From positions 3,162,001-3,226,000 of the forward strand of contig NZ_RBXT01000001.1 of the NCBI RefSeq assembly GCF_003635045.1: 64,000 bases of DNA. The letters run 5' to 3'. The position numbers were made by a program, and so were the translations under genes. Below the pieces are notes generated by a model, which was not told where the DNA came from, did not search any database, and worked only from the letters and a program-made list of their open reading frames with translations. The DNA is from Terracoccus luteus (GTDB taxonomy: Bacteria; Actinomycetota; Actinomycetes; Actinomycetales; Dermatophilaceae). Position 1 is the first letter of the stretch. The number at the start of each line of letters is the position of its first letter. This document shows positions 38,451-47,533 of this stretch, in pieces.

Positions 38451-39968
38451 CTACTCCTCACCCTCGAAGCGATCAAGGAATCGACGCCATTCATCCGTCT
38501 CTCGATTTCGAGCCTGTGCCAGCCGGCGTATATCTGTCAAGAGCGAACCCTCTTCGTCCTTCGATGTTTTGGCCAGTATTTCGAGCAGGACCTCAGTGCT
38601 CAAAGTGCTCTGCATCTTCTTGCCAGGGCTCGGCGGAATCCACCGCGGAGCCATGTGGGGCCGGATCCCATAGGTGAGCGCCGTCTCCTCTGTCCATGGC
38701 GCAAATGAGTCGGGACCTTCCTGGTGGCGTTGCGGGACCTCATAATGCACAAGCTGCCAAGTTGAGCGGCGCTGCTGGTCGATTACACAAAACAGGAGTC
38801 CAACCATTCTGTGCCCGTGAAACACGAAGCCCTGCCATAATGTCGGCTTGGAGGTCGTGGCAACATGGTGGGCGGGGCTGACGGTCATTCTTAGGCTGGC
38901 GGTCGGCGCATTCAGTGTGATTTCGTCATCGTCCACTACCGCAACGGCATCTGGTATCTGACTCCGCAGTTCGTCTGCAGCTCGAAAAGCCAGTTCCTTT
39001 AGATCCTCGAAGGATTCGCGGGCAGCGGCCTGTAGGCGCGCCTCAAGTCCCTGTAGCCTATTCTGAACCGCCACTGAGCGATGCATCTGGACTTCCCGGT
39101 CAGCAGCCTTCTGGGCAAGATGTGTGACGGCGACCGACGTGGATGTCGCCGAGACATTGCTCCTGAGGATGTCGAGGACGTCCTGAGCGTTGCGTGGCCG
39201 TTTGGCGGGATCCTTATTGAGCAGACGGAGCGTGAGACGTTGAAGTGTCGGATTACCCAACGGCAGGGGAGACGGCTCCTTTTCGCGATGAACTCGTGGC
39301 CAGTCGTCCCCTCTTTGCACCACGAACGGGCGCTGCCCCTCGAGCAACTCGTAGGTCAAGACCCCCAACGCATACAAGTCCGTCTTTACGGTTGCCCGCT
39401 GACCGGTCCAGATCTCGGGTGCCATGTACGGCCGCGTCCCGGCTCCCATAAAGGAGTGACTGGCAGTGCTTTCCTCAAGGTTACGGGACATCCCGAAGTC
39501 CGCCACTTTCCAGACCCCTCCCACGCGGAGCACGTTCGATGGCTTCAGGTCTCGGTGTAAAATGCCGAGGCCAGACAACTCCACTAAGCCCTCGACGACC
39601 TGAATCAGCACGTGGATCTTCGAGATGAGGTCTGAATACTCGCCCCGGAGTTCGTCCAGATTGCCGTCGGCTCGGGGCATTACAAGAAACAATTCGTTGT
39701 TGAATTCTGCCGTATCGAGTGGAACCAAGAGGTGCTCAACTTCCGCTCCGTTTGCCGCAGCGAATTGGAGCAACTCTCCTATGTCAAACTCTCTCTGTCG
39801 ACGCTTCAAATCGAGATTGTCGGCAGCTCCCGGAAGTGCGACCCGCTTCACGGCAACGGGAGCCCCGTTATCAGAAGCACTCGCATGGTAGACATCCCCG
39901 AAACCGCCCCTCTTAATTGACGTAGGATCTACTTTCCAAGTTCGTCCGCTACTGCCTGTTATGATCAA
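38451..39968 (-). CDS. Soluble Ser/Thr protein kinase
   Basis: Residues about 15-280 are a Hanks-type kinase domain: glycine loop KRGGFGDVYHA, VK lysine in APVAVKRV, catalytic loop HRDLKPSNV, DFG motif VADFGMS, and the APE-type motif MAPEIW. There is no transmembrane helix or PASTA repeat, unlike PknB. After a coiled-coil stretch (RLQGLEARLQAAARESFEDL) the C-terminal 200 residues form a mixed domain with WQGFVFHGHRMVGLLFCV that I do not recognise; it is probably a sensor or effector-contact domain. TTG 39968 is preceded by GGAGA at seven bases; an in-frame GTG at 40043 is the alternative and lacks a ribosome site. The gene sits between two NTPase loci and probably phosphorylates their products. 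Confidence 0.82.
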   Translation of the reverse strand: MIITGSSGRTWKVDPTSIKRGGFGDVYHASASDNGAPVAVKRVALPGAADNLDLKRRQREFDIGELLQFAAANGAEVEHLLVPLDTAEFNNELFLVMPRADGNLDELRGEYSDLISKIHVLIQVVEGLVELSGLGILHRDLKPSNVLRVGGVWKVADFGMSRNLEESTASHSFMGAGTRPYMAPEIWTGQRATVKTDLYALGVLTYELLEGQRPFVVQRGDDWPRVHREKEPSPLPLGNPTLQRLTLRLLNKDPAKRPRNAQDVLDILRSNVSATSTSVAVTHLAQKAADREVQMHRSVAVQNRLQGLEARLQAAARESFEDLKELAFRAADELRSQIPDAVAVVDDDEITLNAPTASLRMTVSPAHHVATTSKPTLWQGFVFHGHRMVGLLFCVIDQQRRSTWQLVHYEVPQRHQEGPDSFAPWTEETALTYGIRPHMAPRWIPPSPGKKMQSTLSTEVLLEILAKTSKDEEGSLLTDIRRLAQARNRETDEWRRFLDRFEGEE

Positions 39969-40043
39969 GGAGCTATCTCCGGCCTCTGAATGGTCCGCGT
40001 ACCGATTTCTTTTGTCGATGGGCTCACGCTGACGCGCGCACAC

Positions 40044-40696
40044 TGGCTACGCATTGTATATCGAGGGCGGGAGGGCAGGGCGAGAATGCTTCACTCAAAC
40101 TCGTACGGGGTCACGTGCCGCTGTCTCGATCGACCAGATGGCCCACTGATCCCGTTTGCGCTCGATCCGGTGAGCATGGCGGACGCAGTCCCGACCCTCG
40201 GAATCGATCCTAGGGGCGACTCTCGCCCCTAGGACGGGCCATGGGGCAAGCGCATGAACCCGGCCCTTCGTGGCCGAGGTCCACAGTTGTGCTGCGGACG
40301 TGGGTCTCTTCGATCATGGCAATTCTGGCCCTAGCGCCGCGTTTCTGCCAGCTCTCCCACGCATCCTTTCAGTGCTCGATCAGTTCGGCATTCGGCTTCT
40401 CTTCCCGCGCTTGAACCGGCCGAGGCACCCGGGTAGGCGGAGTCCGAGACTGCGAGCTTGGGCCGGCGAGCCGATGCGCCGGCGCTTGAGGGCGAGCACG
40501 GCTCGCCAGGCGAAAATGAGCGTCAGGCGGTGCGCACTAGTCTGACCCAAATCGGTGCGTCACCAACTACAGCCAATTGCCAACGCTCGAGATCTGTGAG
40601 CGTACCTCTGACTTGGCCAGCCTTTGGATCTTTTCCGCTGCATCATTTGGAGAGGCATCATCAATGATCGCGCTGAGACCGAGTGGCCGACAGCGC
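40044..40696. other. Intergenic stretch between STAND and kinase genes
   Basis: About 650 bases without a convincing gene. It holds the 11-bp hairpin at 40208-40234, a smaller 7-bp stem (GGCGAGC / GCTCGCC, 40491-40507) and a TACAAT -10-like element for the kinase on the minus strand (40053-40058). Open frames here have mixed composition and no ribosome sites. Confidence 0.5.
40208..40234. terminator. Perfect 11-bp stem-loop
   Basis: TCCTAGGGGCG is followed by the loop ACTCT and the exact complement. It lies about 460 bases after the end of the STAND gene and 165-240 bases before the kinase start. There is no T-run on either side, so it may be a processing or regulatory hairpin and not a true terminator. 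Confidence 0.4.
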
Positions 40697-43600
40697 CTAC
40701 TTGGCGAGACCTCGTAGTTCGGGGCGAAGGAGGAGCGCCGAGTGGGCGTCGCTCCAGTTGCTGAACGCATTAACGATTGTGTCTAGCTGGGCTGGTTGCG
40801 GATGTCGCTGCTGCACTTCGCGGAGAAACTCGTGAGTGCATCGAGATCGGTCAACATAGTCAACAAGTGTGACGAGCCAAGTCCGCGCCGTGGGGTCAGT
40901 CATGAGCGGGAGGGAATCGGGCTGTAGATCGACTGGCGGGATGGGTAGCACCTCTATTGCGAGCTCTCCAAGCGTCTTCAGCCATCCGTTGTTTGGTCTG
41001 ACGCGGAAGAGTTCGTATCTGATGGCGGGGCGCAGCTCAGGGTTGTCTCCTCGCAGAGCACGGAGTGCATTCGCGTTGAGCTGGGAGTCGAAGAGGCGGG
41101 ACTTACCACGGAGTCGCTCGGCAACGTCGGATGAGTAGTTACCAAGCAGGTCATGAGTCCTGGGAGCGCGGCCGTCGCCTGAACTCGTCCTTCGACCGCG
41201 CTCAGCGAGACCCTCCAGTTCATCGGCTATTCGGAGCAGTTCCTCGGAGGCATCGGGCAGCAGGGGCATGAAACCGCGCATCACTTGCGGATCAGGCACA
41301 AATAGGCCGGCGATGTCCGCCACGACGATGGCTGAATTTGGTCGACTTCCAAGCGGTGCGCCAGTGAGTCGATGGACTAGGTACTGACGAAGTTGGTCGA
41401 CCGGGAATTGCGGCTGCGGCGGGATTGAAATGTCGAACAGCGGCTCGTGAAGCTCATGGAGGGATTTGCCCGTGGCGGCGCGGGCCAGCGCGGCCATGAA
41501 CGTCATGGTGAATGCCCCCTCGCGGTCTGAACCTCCGAAGGAACGCGTGGTCGACATCTCGTCCCGAAGAGTGGCATTCTCCGACACGAGTCTGTTCACG
41601 CAGTCGTATCGCTCCCAACGCAAGGACATTCCGGCCGTCTCGGCTGCGTATTCGTTCCACCGGGCAGCCTCGCAATATGCCTGCGCGAGCCAGGTCGGGC
41701 CGCCCTGGTATCTGTCCCACTCCCGGCTCCGGAATAGTTCAACAGCTCCTGCGGCGTCGCCAACTTGCAGCAGAGCGGCACCTTGCGTACGGACGTGCTC
41801 GTGCCAAAGGTCAGCTGGCAGGAGGGAGGCTTGGTATCGTGTGATCTCATCGCCTCGTAACAGGCGAAGTTGGGCCTCGACCTTAGGGGCCATCTCCCTC
41901 ACGCTCTCACCGAGTTCGCGGACGAACCGTTCGTCGTGCTGTCTCTTCTTTGCCGCCTCGGCTTGCCAAGCTCCTTGTACGACAGGAGGGTCCCCCGTTT
42001 CGAGCATCATTCGGTGATAAAAGGCCTCTATGGCGTCCGGAGTGGTCTCATCGCTCAGCGATGGGCGAGGGTTGTACCAGGCGGCCGCGCGTTCGTGGAT
42101 GGCGCGTATTTTGTCTCGCTGCCGAGGGTCTTGGGCCATCTGGGACAACATCGTTCGCCGCACTTCGGGCTGGTGGTGCAAACTTCCGTCCGGTGCCCGT
42201 CGGACTAGCCATACCTCGTCGGCAAGGCTGTCAACCAAGGCCTCGGCATCGCCTTCGGTGAGGTTCTTGAATCCGCAAGGCTCGGCTAACACCTCGCGCA
42301 CTAGACCAGGGGTCACTCGCCGCAACGCAAGACCTGGGTGCGCGAGCCGGCGAACACGCTGGTCCGGGATGTGTTTGAGGAAGCGGTCGTAGAGAAGCGC
42401 TCGTCGAAGTTCCTCATTCAGTGCCGCATCGATGCCTTCGCTTGAGAGGAACTCTTCTCGGTGACGCAGGCCAAGCTTTCCGAAGAAACGGGCAGCGACG
42501 TGAAGGCTCAAAGGATTGCCGCCTACGAGCTGCGCCAGCCGTGGCGCCACAGCCTCGGCGACCCCGAGTCGGACCAACAGTTCGGCAGCAGCAGGCGCCT
42601 CGAGGTCGCCGAGCTCCAAGGCACGACCGGGCATGGCAGAGAACGCCGCTCGGCCGGAGACGATGGCCCGTAGTCCGCGCAGACCCATCCCGTAGTGCAG
42701 GCGTGAGAGCCAGTCGGCCATGACCGGCTCGGGATCGTTCCAGCTAGACCGAGGCCCGACATACGGCCGGGCGCGCTGCCACTCCTCGAAAGTGTCTAGC
42801 ACGAGGATGACCGGCTGGTTGGCCCTAGCCGAACCGTCAATGACCGTGCGCACGCGCGCTTCGAACGACGAATAGCTGCGGATGGAGTTCTCAATGTCTG
42901 GGCTCGAACCCGTCGCGATTTCCCGGCGGCCCAAGCGAGCCCTGGTCTCGGCCTCACGCGCATCGCTCAGTGACTGAGCAAGCTCGGGCCACGCGAACGC
43001 AAGCTGACGCGTCACCTCATATCCGAGCTCAGCCTCGGTGTTTGGCCGGAATGCGACGCGGTCGAGATCCATGACAATAATGGCCGGCTCTGATGCCGAT
43101 GGGGGCGAACTGACTTGGCGCCGAAAAACGAGCTCTCCGAGCAGGGTCGACTTGCCCGTTCCCCCGGGGCCCACAACAGTGAGCAACTGCATCGGACCGT
43201 TGAGCTCGATGGGCATGTCAACGAACCGCTCGAGGACCGCTTGAATATCTTCCCTTCCGACAACACCGTGGGCGAGGAGACCCTCGTAGCTGGATCGGAT
43301 CGATGCGACGTGCGCTCGGCTTGCAGACCACGCCAGTCCGGTACCGACGTCAACCAGCGAAGACGCCCAGAGGAGAGCCTGGGCGACGTCAGCAGCCGAG
43401 GCATTTGCTACAAGATCGGAGGGCAGTGGCGCTTCCCCCGACAGCATCGGCCAACCGGGCTGATGGCTGGCGTCGAACAGACGCGACAGTAGCCCTCGAA
43501 GTACTTCTCCGGCACCGTCGGTGGCGATGCTTTGTGCCTCAGCGACTGCGTCTCTCAGCGCGTCTCCTGTGCTGTCGCGCAGACTCTCAAGCGTTAGTCG

Positions 43601-43936
43601 CCGCGGGAGGGACCTCTGAGTCCAAAGCATGCGTCCGCGCACGACCGCGCGGTCGAATTCTGCCGCGACTGCTGCCAGCAACTCGCTGCGCTGCGCCGGG
43701 TCCCACTGTTCAGGCACGAGGTCCCTTGGATGGATCGCACCGCTCACCGCAGCAAGGACACGGACTCGTTCCAGGGCTGAGGTCTCGGCACCCAGGAGTC
43801 CCTCTGGTTCGGGTGCTGCGCTCTGTAGCCCACGGGTAAAGGCCGCCATCTCCTCCGGCGGGCGATCCGTCCACGCCTCCACGAGGGCACGCAGGGCCGG
43901 ATCTTCGGGCTTCGGCTCCGGCGACGCGGTGCTCAT
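40697..43936 (-). CDS. STAND-type P-loop ATPase
   Basis: A 1079-aa protein. The first 230 residues are helical and start with a Pro/Glu-rich piece. The ATPase domain begins near 245 with a canonical Walker A (VVGPGGTGKSTLLGE) and has VILVLDTFEEW as Walker B near 385. It then continues with the winged-helix and GNPLSL motif (LVGGNPLSLHVAAR) typical of STAND proteins. The C-terminal 500 residues are helical repeats. STAND proteins oligomerise on ligand binding and switch on an attached or nearby effector. Here no effector domain is fused, but the gene overlaps the trypsin-NTPase gene by four bases (ATGA), so the proteases are the likely effectors. Confidence 0.8.
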   Translation of the reverse strand: MSTASPEPKPEDPALRALVEAWTDRPPEEMAAFTRGLQSAAPEPEGLLGAETSALERVRVLAAVSGAIHPRDLVPEQWDPAQRSELLAAVAAEFDRAVVRGRMLWTQRSLPRRLTLESLRDSTGDALRDAVAEAQSIATDGAGEVLRGLLSRLFDASHQPGWPMLSGEAPLPSDLVANASAADVAQALLWASSLVDVGTGLAWSASRAHVASIRSSYEGLLAHGVVGREDIQAVLERFVDMPIELNGPMQLLTVVGPGGTGKSTLLGELVFRRQVSSPPSASEPAIIVMDLDRVAFRPNTEAELGYEVTRQLAFAWPELAQSLSDAREAETRARLGRREIATGSSPDIENSIRSYSSFEARVRTVIDGSARANQPVILVLDTFEEWQRARPYVGPRSSWNDPEPVMADWLSRLHYGMGLRGLRAIVSGRAAFSAMPGRALELGDLEAPAAAELLVRLGVAEAVAPRLAQLVGGNPLSLHVAARFFGKLGLRHREEFLSSEGIDAALNEELRRALLYDRFLKHIPDQRVRRLAHPGLALRRVTPGLVREVLAEPCGFKNLTEGDAEALVDSLADEVWLVRRAPDGSLHHQPEVRRTMLSQMAQDPRQRDKIRAIHERAAAWYNPRPSLSDETTPDAIEAFYHRMMLETGDPPVVQGAWQAEAAKKRQHDERFVRELGESVREMAPKVEAQLRLLRGDEITRYQASLLPADLWHEHVRTQGAALLQVGDAAGAVELFRSREWDRYQGGPTWLAQAYCEAARWNEYAAETAGMSLRWERYDCVNRLVSENATLRDEMSTTRSFGGSDREGAFTMTFMAALARAATGKSLHELHEPLFDISIPPQPQFPVDQLRQYLVHRLTGAPLGSRPNSAIVVADIAGLFVPDPQVMRGFMPLLPDASEELLRIADELEGLAERGRRTSSGDGRAPRTHDLLGNYSSDVAERLRGKSRLFDSQLNANALRALRGDNPELRPAIRYELFRVRPNNGWLKTLGELAIEVLPIPPVDLQPDSLPLMTDPTARTWLVTLVDYVDRSRCTHEFLREVQQRHPQPAQLDTIVNAFSNWSDAHSALLLRPELRGLAK

Positions 43937-45816
43937 GTGCCGATCCCTTCAGCTGCGTGCATTGCCATGGCTGCCGCAAGCATTCGCGCCAGCTTGGCGC
44001 GTGCGTCTTCGGCGATCTCGTACGGGCCCGCGTTGGGGAGTTCTGTCTTTGAGGCCGCGAGCAGGGTCTGCACCAAGGGTCGTTGTTGCCCTACGAGATC
44101 GTCAGGGGAACCCGGTGGCAGAAGGCTCCGCGATACGTCGTCTGCCGTGGGCTCCTCGAGGTACTCGACGCTTGACTCGAAGCCGCTGGGTAGAGACTCG
44201 CGCCATCCCGCGAGCACAAGTCGAACGCCGGGTGCGCTGGGAAGTTCGAGTATGAGTTGGCGGACGAGGTCTATGACGATGGGTGAGGCGTTCGCTGACG
44301 GACTTTCGAACCCCTCCAAGACAAGCCATGCGCCGGTGTGACGGGCGATGCGTTGGAGCCTTTTCGCGAGGTCGGGCGCGGTCTGGTTGCGGGTGTCTCG
44401 CTGGCGAGTCGTCAGGCCGCTAGGCTGTCTGGGTGGAAGCCCGGCGGCGAAGGCGCCCGCCACCTTTGCCGAGAAGGAGTCGACGTCATCGCCTTGACAG
44501 TTGGCCACGTCGATAGCTGCGTAGGTACCACCGAACTGCGTCACGAGGGCGTGCACGAGATGTTTGGTGAATCTCAGTCCTAGACCCGGGTCACCCAGCA
44601 CCGCCAACAGCCGGTCTCGAGCAGGTGCTTCCACTTTCATACCTCGCCAAATACGCGAGATTGTTACGTGGCGCCCAATGACCGTTCGATTGATAGGCGA
44701 GCCTTGGGGCCCAGCTATCTCTACGGTCGCCACCACGGGTGCAGCGTCCGGCAGTTCCAGCCCAGCCAGTTGCGAAACCCAAGGAGTCACCGGGACGGCG
44801 CGGTTGTTTGCCGCGTCTTGGACAGCAGGTGGAAGGACCCCGCCGGCTTGGTGAATCCCGATGACACGGAACTGGGAGTCGAACACGGGCGCGCCGGACG
44901 AGCCTCCGCTGGTGTTGGCCGAGTGGAGCAAGCGGAGGGGTGGGTCCCCGAGACGCCGATCAACCCGACCTATCGACCAGAGCAGCGGCAGGCCCTTTCC
45001 TGCCCCATCGCTCGGATGGTGCAGAACATGAACTTGAAAGGGCTGCCGAGGGAGCCGCCTCGGCGGCTTCACGGTGCGGAACGGTCGCGGGTGGGCGAGG
45101 CGCAGGATTGCGATATCCCAAGGACCTTCAGCGCCGATACCGTCCGTGCTGTCAATCTCGAAGGTGTTGCTGAGCTCGTTCACAGCGGGGGGGCTGTAGA
45201 ACGCAAGCCAACTCGCCGCCAAGGGGGCGGGCGTCCCTTTGAGCAAGGTTGGTTGATCGGAGTCCTCAAGAAGGTCGGCCATGTCACCGAAGGTGACGCT
45301 AACCCGCTTGCTTGATCCAGGCAGAGGGCTCGATCCACCCGTCGGAGATGCATCGACGAGCGTCCCCACTAAGTGTGCTGCAGTCGCCACAAGGGTGGGT
45401 GCCACGAGGATCCCGGTCCCTTGCTGATCTCCATCGACGTCGATCCGGCACACCAAATCGCTGGCAAGAAGCATTCGGCGCGCAGCGACGCGGGCGTCGG
45501 TCGGAGAGTAAACAGACGATGTAAAGGTCTGCAGGGACCCGATCCGACTCAAGATCTGGTGCTCTAAGCCGTTCGTGGCCATCTCGGCGGCCTCCGCGAC
45601 GAGTTCGGCCTTCACCAGTTCCGCTTGGAAAGCCAGTGCTTTTCCTTGGCCTGCGGCATTGACAAAAGCGCTTGCCACGTAGTCGCAGGGGTCCTCATAG
45701 TCGGCCGTTCTGATCCCAAGCTGGTCGAGCAGATTGCGAATACGAGGGATGTCCGGCTTGACTGAGGCGGCAAGGGCGAGCACGTCTGGGTCCCAGTTGA
45801 CCGTCGATGTCACCAT
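43933..45816 (-). CDS. Trypsin-like serine protease fused to a degenerate P-loop domain
   Basis: A 627-aa protein in three parts. Residues about 1-85 are a small helical domain of the effector-associated kind (LLDQLGIRTADYEDPCDYVA). A trypsin-like protease follows, with histidine in VATAAHLV, aspartate in GPWDIAIL and serine in TSGGSSGAPVF, so all three catalytic residues are present. The C-terminal 250 residues resemble an NTPase, but the Walker A is broken (LGDPGLGLRFTKHL, no Gly-Lys-Ser/Thr) and the Walker B-like strand is AWLVLEGFE. ATG 45816 was chosen because it overlaps the upstream protease gene by seven bases; the longer frame covers that gene's coding end. No signal peptide is visible, so it acts in the cytoplasm, presumably cleaving a host or invader protein once triggered. 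Confidence 0.8.
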   Translation of the reverse strand: MVTSTVNWDPDVLALAASVKPDIPRIRNLLDQLGIRTADYEDPCDYVASAFVNAAGQGKALAFQAELVKAELVAEAAEMATNGLEHQILSRIGSLQTFTSSVYSPTDARVAARRMLLASDLVCRIDVDGDQQGTGILVAPTLVATAAHLVGTLVDASPTGGSSPLPGSSKRVSVTFGDMADLLEDSDQPTLLKGTPAPLAASWLAFYSPPAVNELSNTFEIDSTDGIGAEGPWDIAILRLAHPRPFRTVKPPRRLPRQPFQVHVLHHPSDGAGKGLPLLWSIGRVDRRLGDPPLRLLHSANTSGGSSGAPVFDSQFRVIGIHQAGGVLPPAVQDAANNRAVPVTPWVSQLAGLELPDAAPVVATVEIAGPQGSPINRTVIGRHVTISRIWRGMKVEAPARDRLLAVLGDPGLGLRFTKHLVHALVTQFGGTYAAIDVANCQGDDVDSFSAKVAGAFAAGLPPRQPSGLTTRQRDTRNQTAPDLAKRLQRIARHTGAWLVLEGFESPSANASPIVIDLVRQLILELPSAPGVRLVLAGWRESLPSGFESSVEYLEEPTADDVSRSLLPPGSPDDLVGQQRPLVQTLLAASKTELPNAGPYEIAEDARAKLARMLAAAMAMHAAEGIGT

Positions 45817-46973
45817 CCGGGCACTCCCGCCGCCGCGAGATCCGCCGTCGCGCCTTCCAAGGAGTGGGCCCAGTTCACACGGCCAGGATCTCCTGCAAAG
45901 TGGATACCGAGTGCAAGGCGCCCCCCGGCCTCGAGGTCCACCACGATTGAGCCGGAACTGCCTCCCAATGTGCTGGCATCGTGTCCGATCACCCACCGCC
46001 GCACATCTCCTGCCGCGTCGCCCCTCCCGAAGGTGAGGATCCCCGGCGTCAGCCGTTTCACACCCTTGACGCCCGCAAACAGGCTGGCGAAGACATCCGG
46101 CGTCGTGGTCCGTGCACTGCCCGGAAATCCAACCACGTAGATCAGACGTCCACGCGTGGCGAGAGCGCCTCGGGTCGTGGGGTCGTCACCCCGTGCCACC
46201 TCGACGGGGGTGGGAAAGGGCTGACCTGAAACCTCGGAGAGCTCCAACACGGCCAAGTCAAGACCGCTGAAGTTCACCCCTCGAAGGGACGTGCTCGCGA
46301 GACTTGGGTCGCCTGGCCTCCCGACAGCGACAACTGATCGAATCGGGAAGAGCCTTGAAGTGGATGGGTTACCAACCTCGCCGCCAAAGTCGACCGCCAC
46401 ACCTCCCTTAAGGGTGCCGGTGAACCTGCCCTTCACTCGAGACGAGTTGTGGGAGATCGCCTGCAAAACATGGTAGTTCGTGACAACAATCCCCTCATCG
46501 ACGGCCCAAGCCGTCCCTTGATACCCAAGGGCGGCATCCGGATCGACGACCCGCCCCGTGGCCTCGCACGCAGCCCGTACGTGCATCTGTGCCTGCGAGA
46601 GAACGGCGGCGTAGTCCTTCGCAGCCGGAGCCGTAAGGTCCACGAAGTCGTCCTCCACGAACAGGACGGGGCGTGAGCCGTCGCTGTGAACTACAGCTTC
46701 GAGGGCGGCGCGTTCAACCGGTCCAGGGTTTGCCAATGACCCTTGTTCGACCAGTTCGCGAAGACCCGCTGTGGCACCGGCTGTCAGGCGAGCCAGCGCA
46801 TCTGCATCGGCCCGTTGGCCAAGGTGGGCCTCGAGGTAGTGAACATCGTCCATTAGGCGTGCCAGCAGCTCAGCCGGATCAGTCATCTGCTCCTCGTCGC
46901 CAGCAGAGGCAGACTCCAGTGCATCACGATCCCGCGAGCCAAGCAGCCGCCTATAGGCCGACCCCGTGGGCAT
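45810..46973 (-). CDS. Trypsin-like serine protease, first gene of the protease-STAND operon
   Basis: About 387 aa. A helical N-terminal domain of 110 residues precedes a trypsin-like fold with histidine in VVTNYHVLQ, aspartate in SGLDLAVLEL and serine in TLGGSSGSIVV. There is no signal peptide, so it should stay in the cytoplasm. Two starts are possible: ATG 46973, with GGAGG at six to seven bases, and ATG 46886, with GAGGAG only three bases away; I prefer 46973 for its spacing. Two trypsin-like proteases in one operon suggests a cascade in which this protein cleaves or is cleaved by the next one. The operon start faces a small membrane-protein gene across 156 bp. Confidence 0.8.
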   Translation of the reverse strand: MPTGSAYRRLLGSRDRDALESASAGDEEQMTDPAELLARLMDDVHYLEAHLGQRADADALARLTAGATAGLRELVEQGSLANPGPVERAALEAVVHSDGSRPVLFVEDDFVDLTAPAAKDYAAVLSQAQMHVRAACEATGRVVDPDAALGYQGTAWAVDEGIVVTNYHVLQAISHNSSRVKGRFTGTLKGGVAVDFGGEVGNPSTSRLFPIRSVVAVGRPGDPSLASTSLRGVNFSGLDLAVLELSEVSGQPFPTPVEVARGDDPTTRGALATRGRLIYVVGFPGSARTTTPDVFASLFAGVKGVKRLTPGILTFGRGDAAGDVRRWVIGHDASTLGGSSGSIVVDLEAGGRLALGIHFAGDPGRVNWAHSLEGATADLAAAGVPGW

Positions 46974-47129
46974 AGCGCGCCTCCGATGCTGGACGGTCTC
47001 GCCGTCGTCCGCGACGACAGTCCGCCGCAACTTGACAGCCCATTATCTCCCAAGAGCGCCCGGCCGTCGCCAAAATACGTCACCATCAAGCAAGTGCGCA
47101 TGCTGTGGGATAACCGCTAGGAGGCCGGG

Positions 47130-47480
47130 ATGAGCGACGAGATCAACGTGTCAACCGACGAACTGCTTCGCAAGGCATACGGCTCGGGGGGTGTCGAGGG
47201 CCTCGACGACGCCGGCTACGCGGCCCAGCTCGGGCTGTATGCGAGGACGCAGTACACCTTCTACGTCGCCTTTCAAGCGCTCGTAGTGGTCATCGCCACC
47301 GCGGTCGTGGCGGCGCTTGTCATTACGGTGCTACGTCTAGTTGACGGAATCGACCCCGCGACGGTAGTTGCCGGCTTGGCCGCCATCGTCGGTGGTGTCG
47401 CAACAAAATTCCTGAATGACTCTGCGCGAGACGCGAAGGAGCGGTACCTCGAGGCGCTCGCTCTCTACAAGGGCCAGTGA
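47130..47480 (+). CDS. Small two-helix membrane protein
   Basis: A 116-aa protein with a soluble N-terminal 40 residues, two hydrophobic helices (about 47-68 and 75-90, FQALVVVIATAVVAALVITV and VVAGLAAIVGGVATKFL) and a charged C-terminal helix (DSARDAKERYLEALALYKG). AGGAGG stands five bases before ATG 47130. The layout resembles two-TM domains that accompany conflict-system NTPases in cyanobacteria and actinobacteria (TRADD-N-associated type); that is resemblance only. Divergent from the protease operon, it may be its membrane-acting partner. Confidence 0.7.
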   Translation: MSDEINVSTDELLRKAYGSGGVEGLDDAGYAAQLGLYARTQYTFYVAFQALVVVIATAVVAALVITVLRLVDGIDPATVVAGLAAIVGGVATKFLNDSARDAKERYLEALALYKGQ

Positions 47481-47525
47481 CCAATACACGCCCCCTGCGC
47501 CATCCTTTGAAGCACAGGTCGCCAC

Positions 47526-47533
47526 CCATATCC
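47526..47533 (+). repeat. Target-site duplication, left copy (CCATATCC)
   Basis: The 8-bp sequence CCATATCC directly precedes the left inverted repeat and is repeated exactly after the right one at 48145-48152. Eight bases is the usual duplication length of ISL3 elements. Confidence 0.9.

Noticed and set aside
40270-40545. Plus-strand open frame between the STAND and kinase genes
   Set aside because: No ribosome site, irregular composition, and it covers a stem-loop; not supported as a gene.
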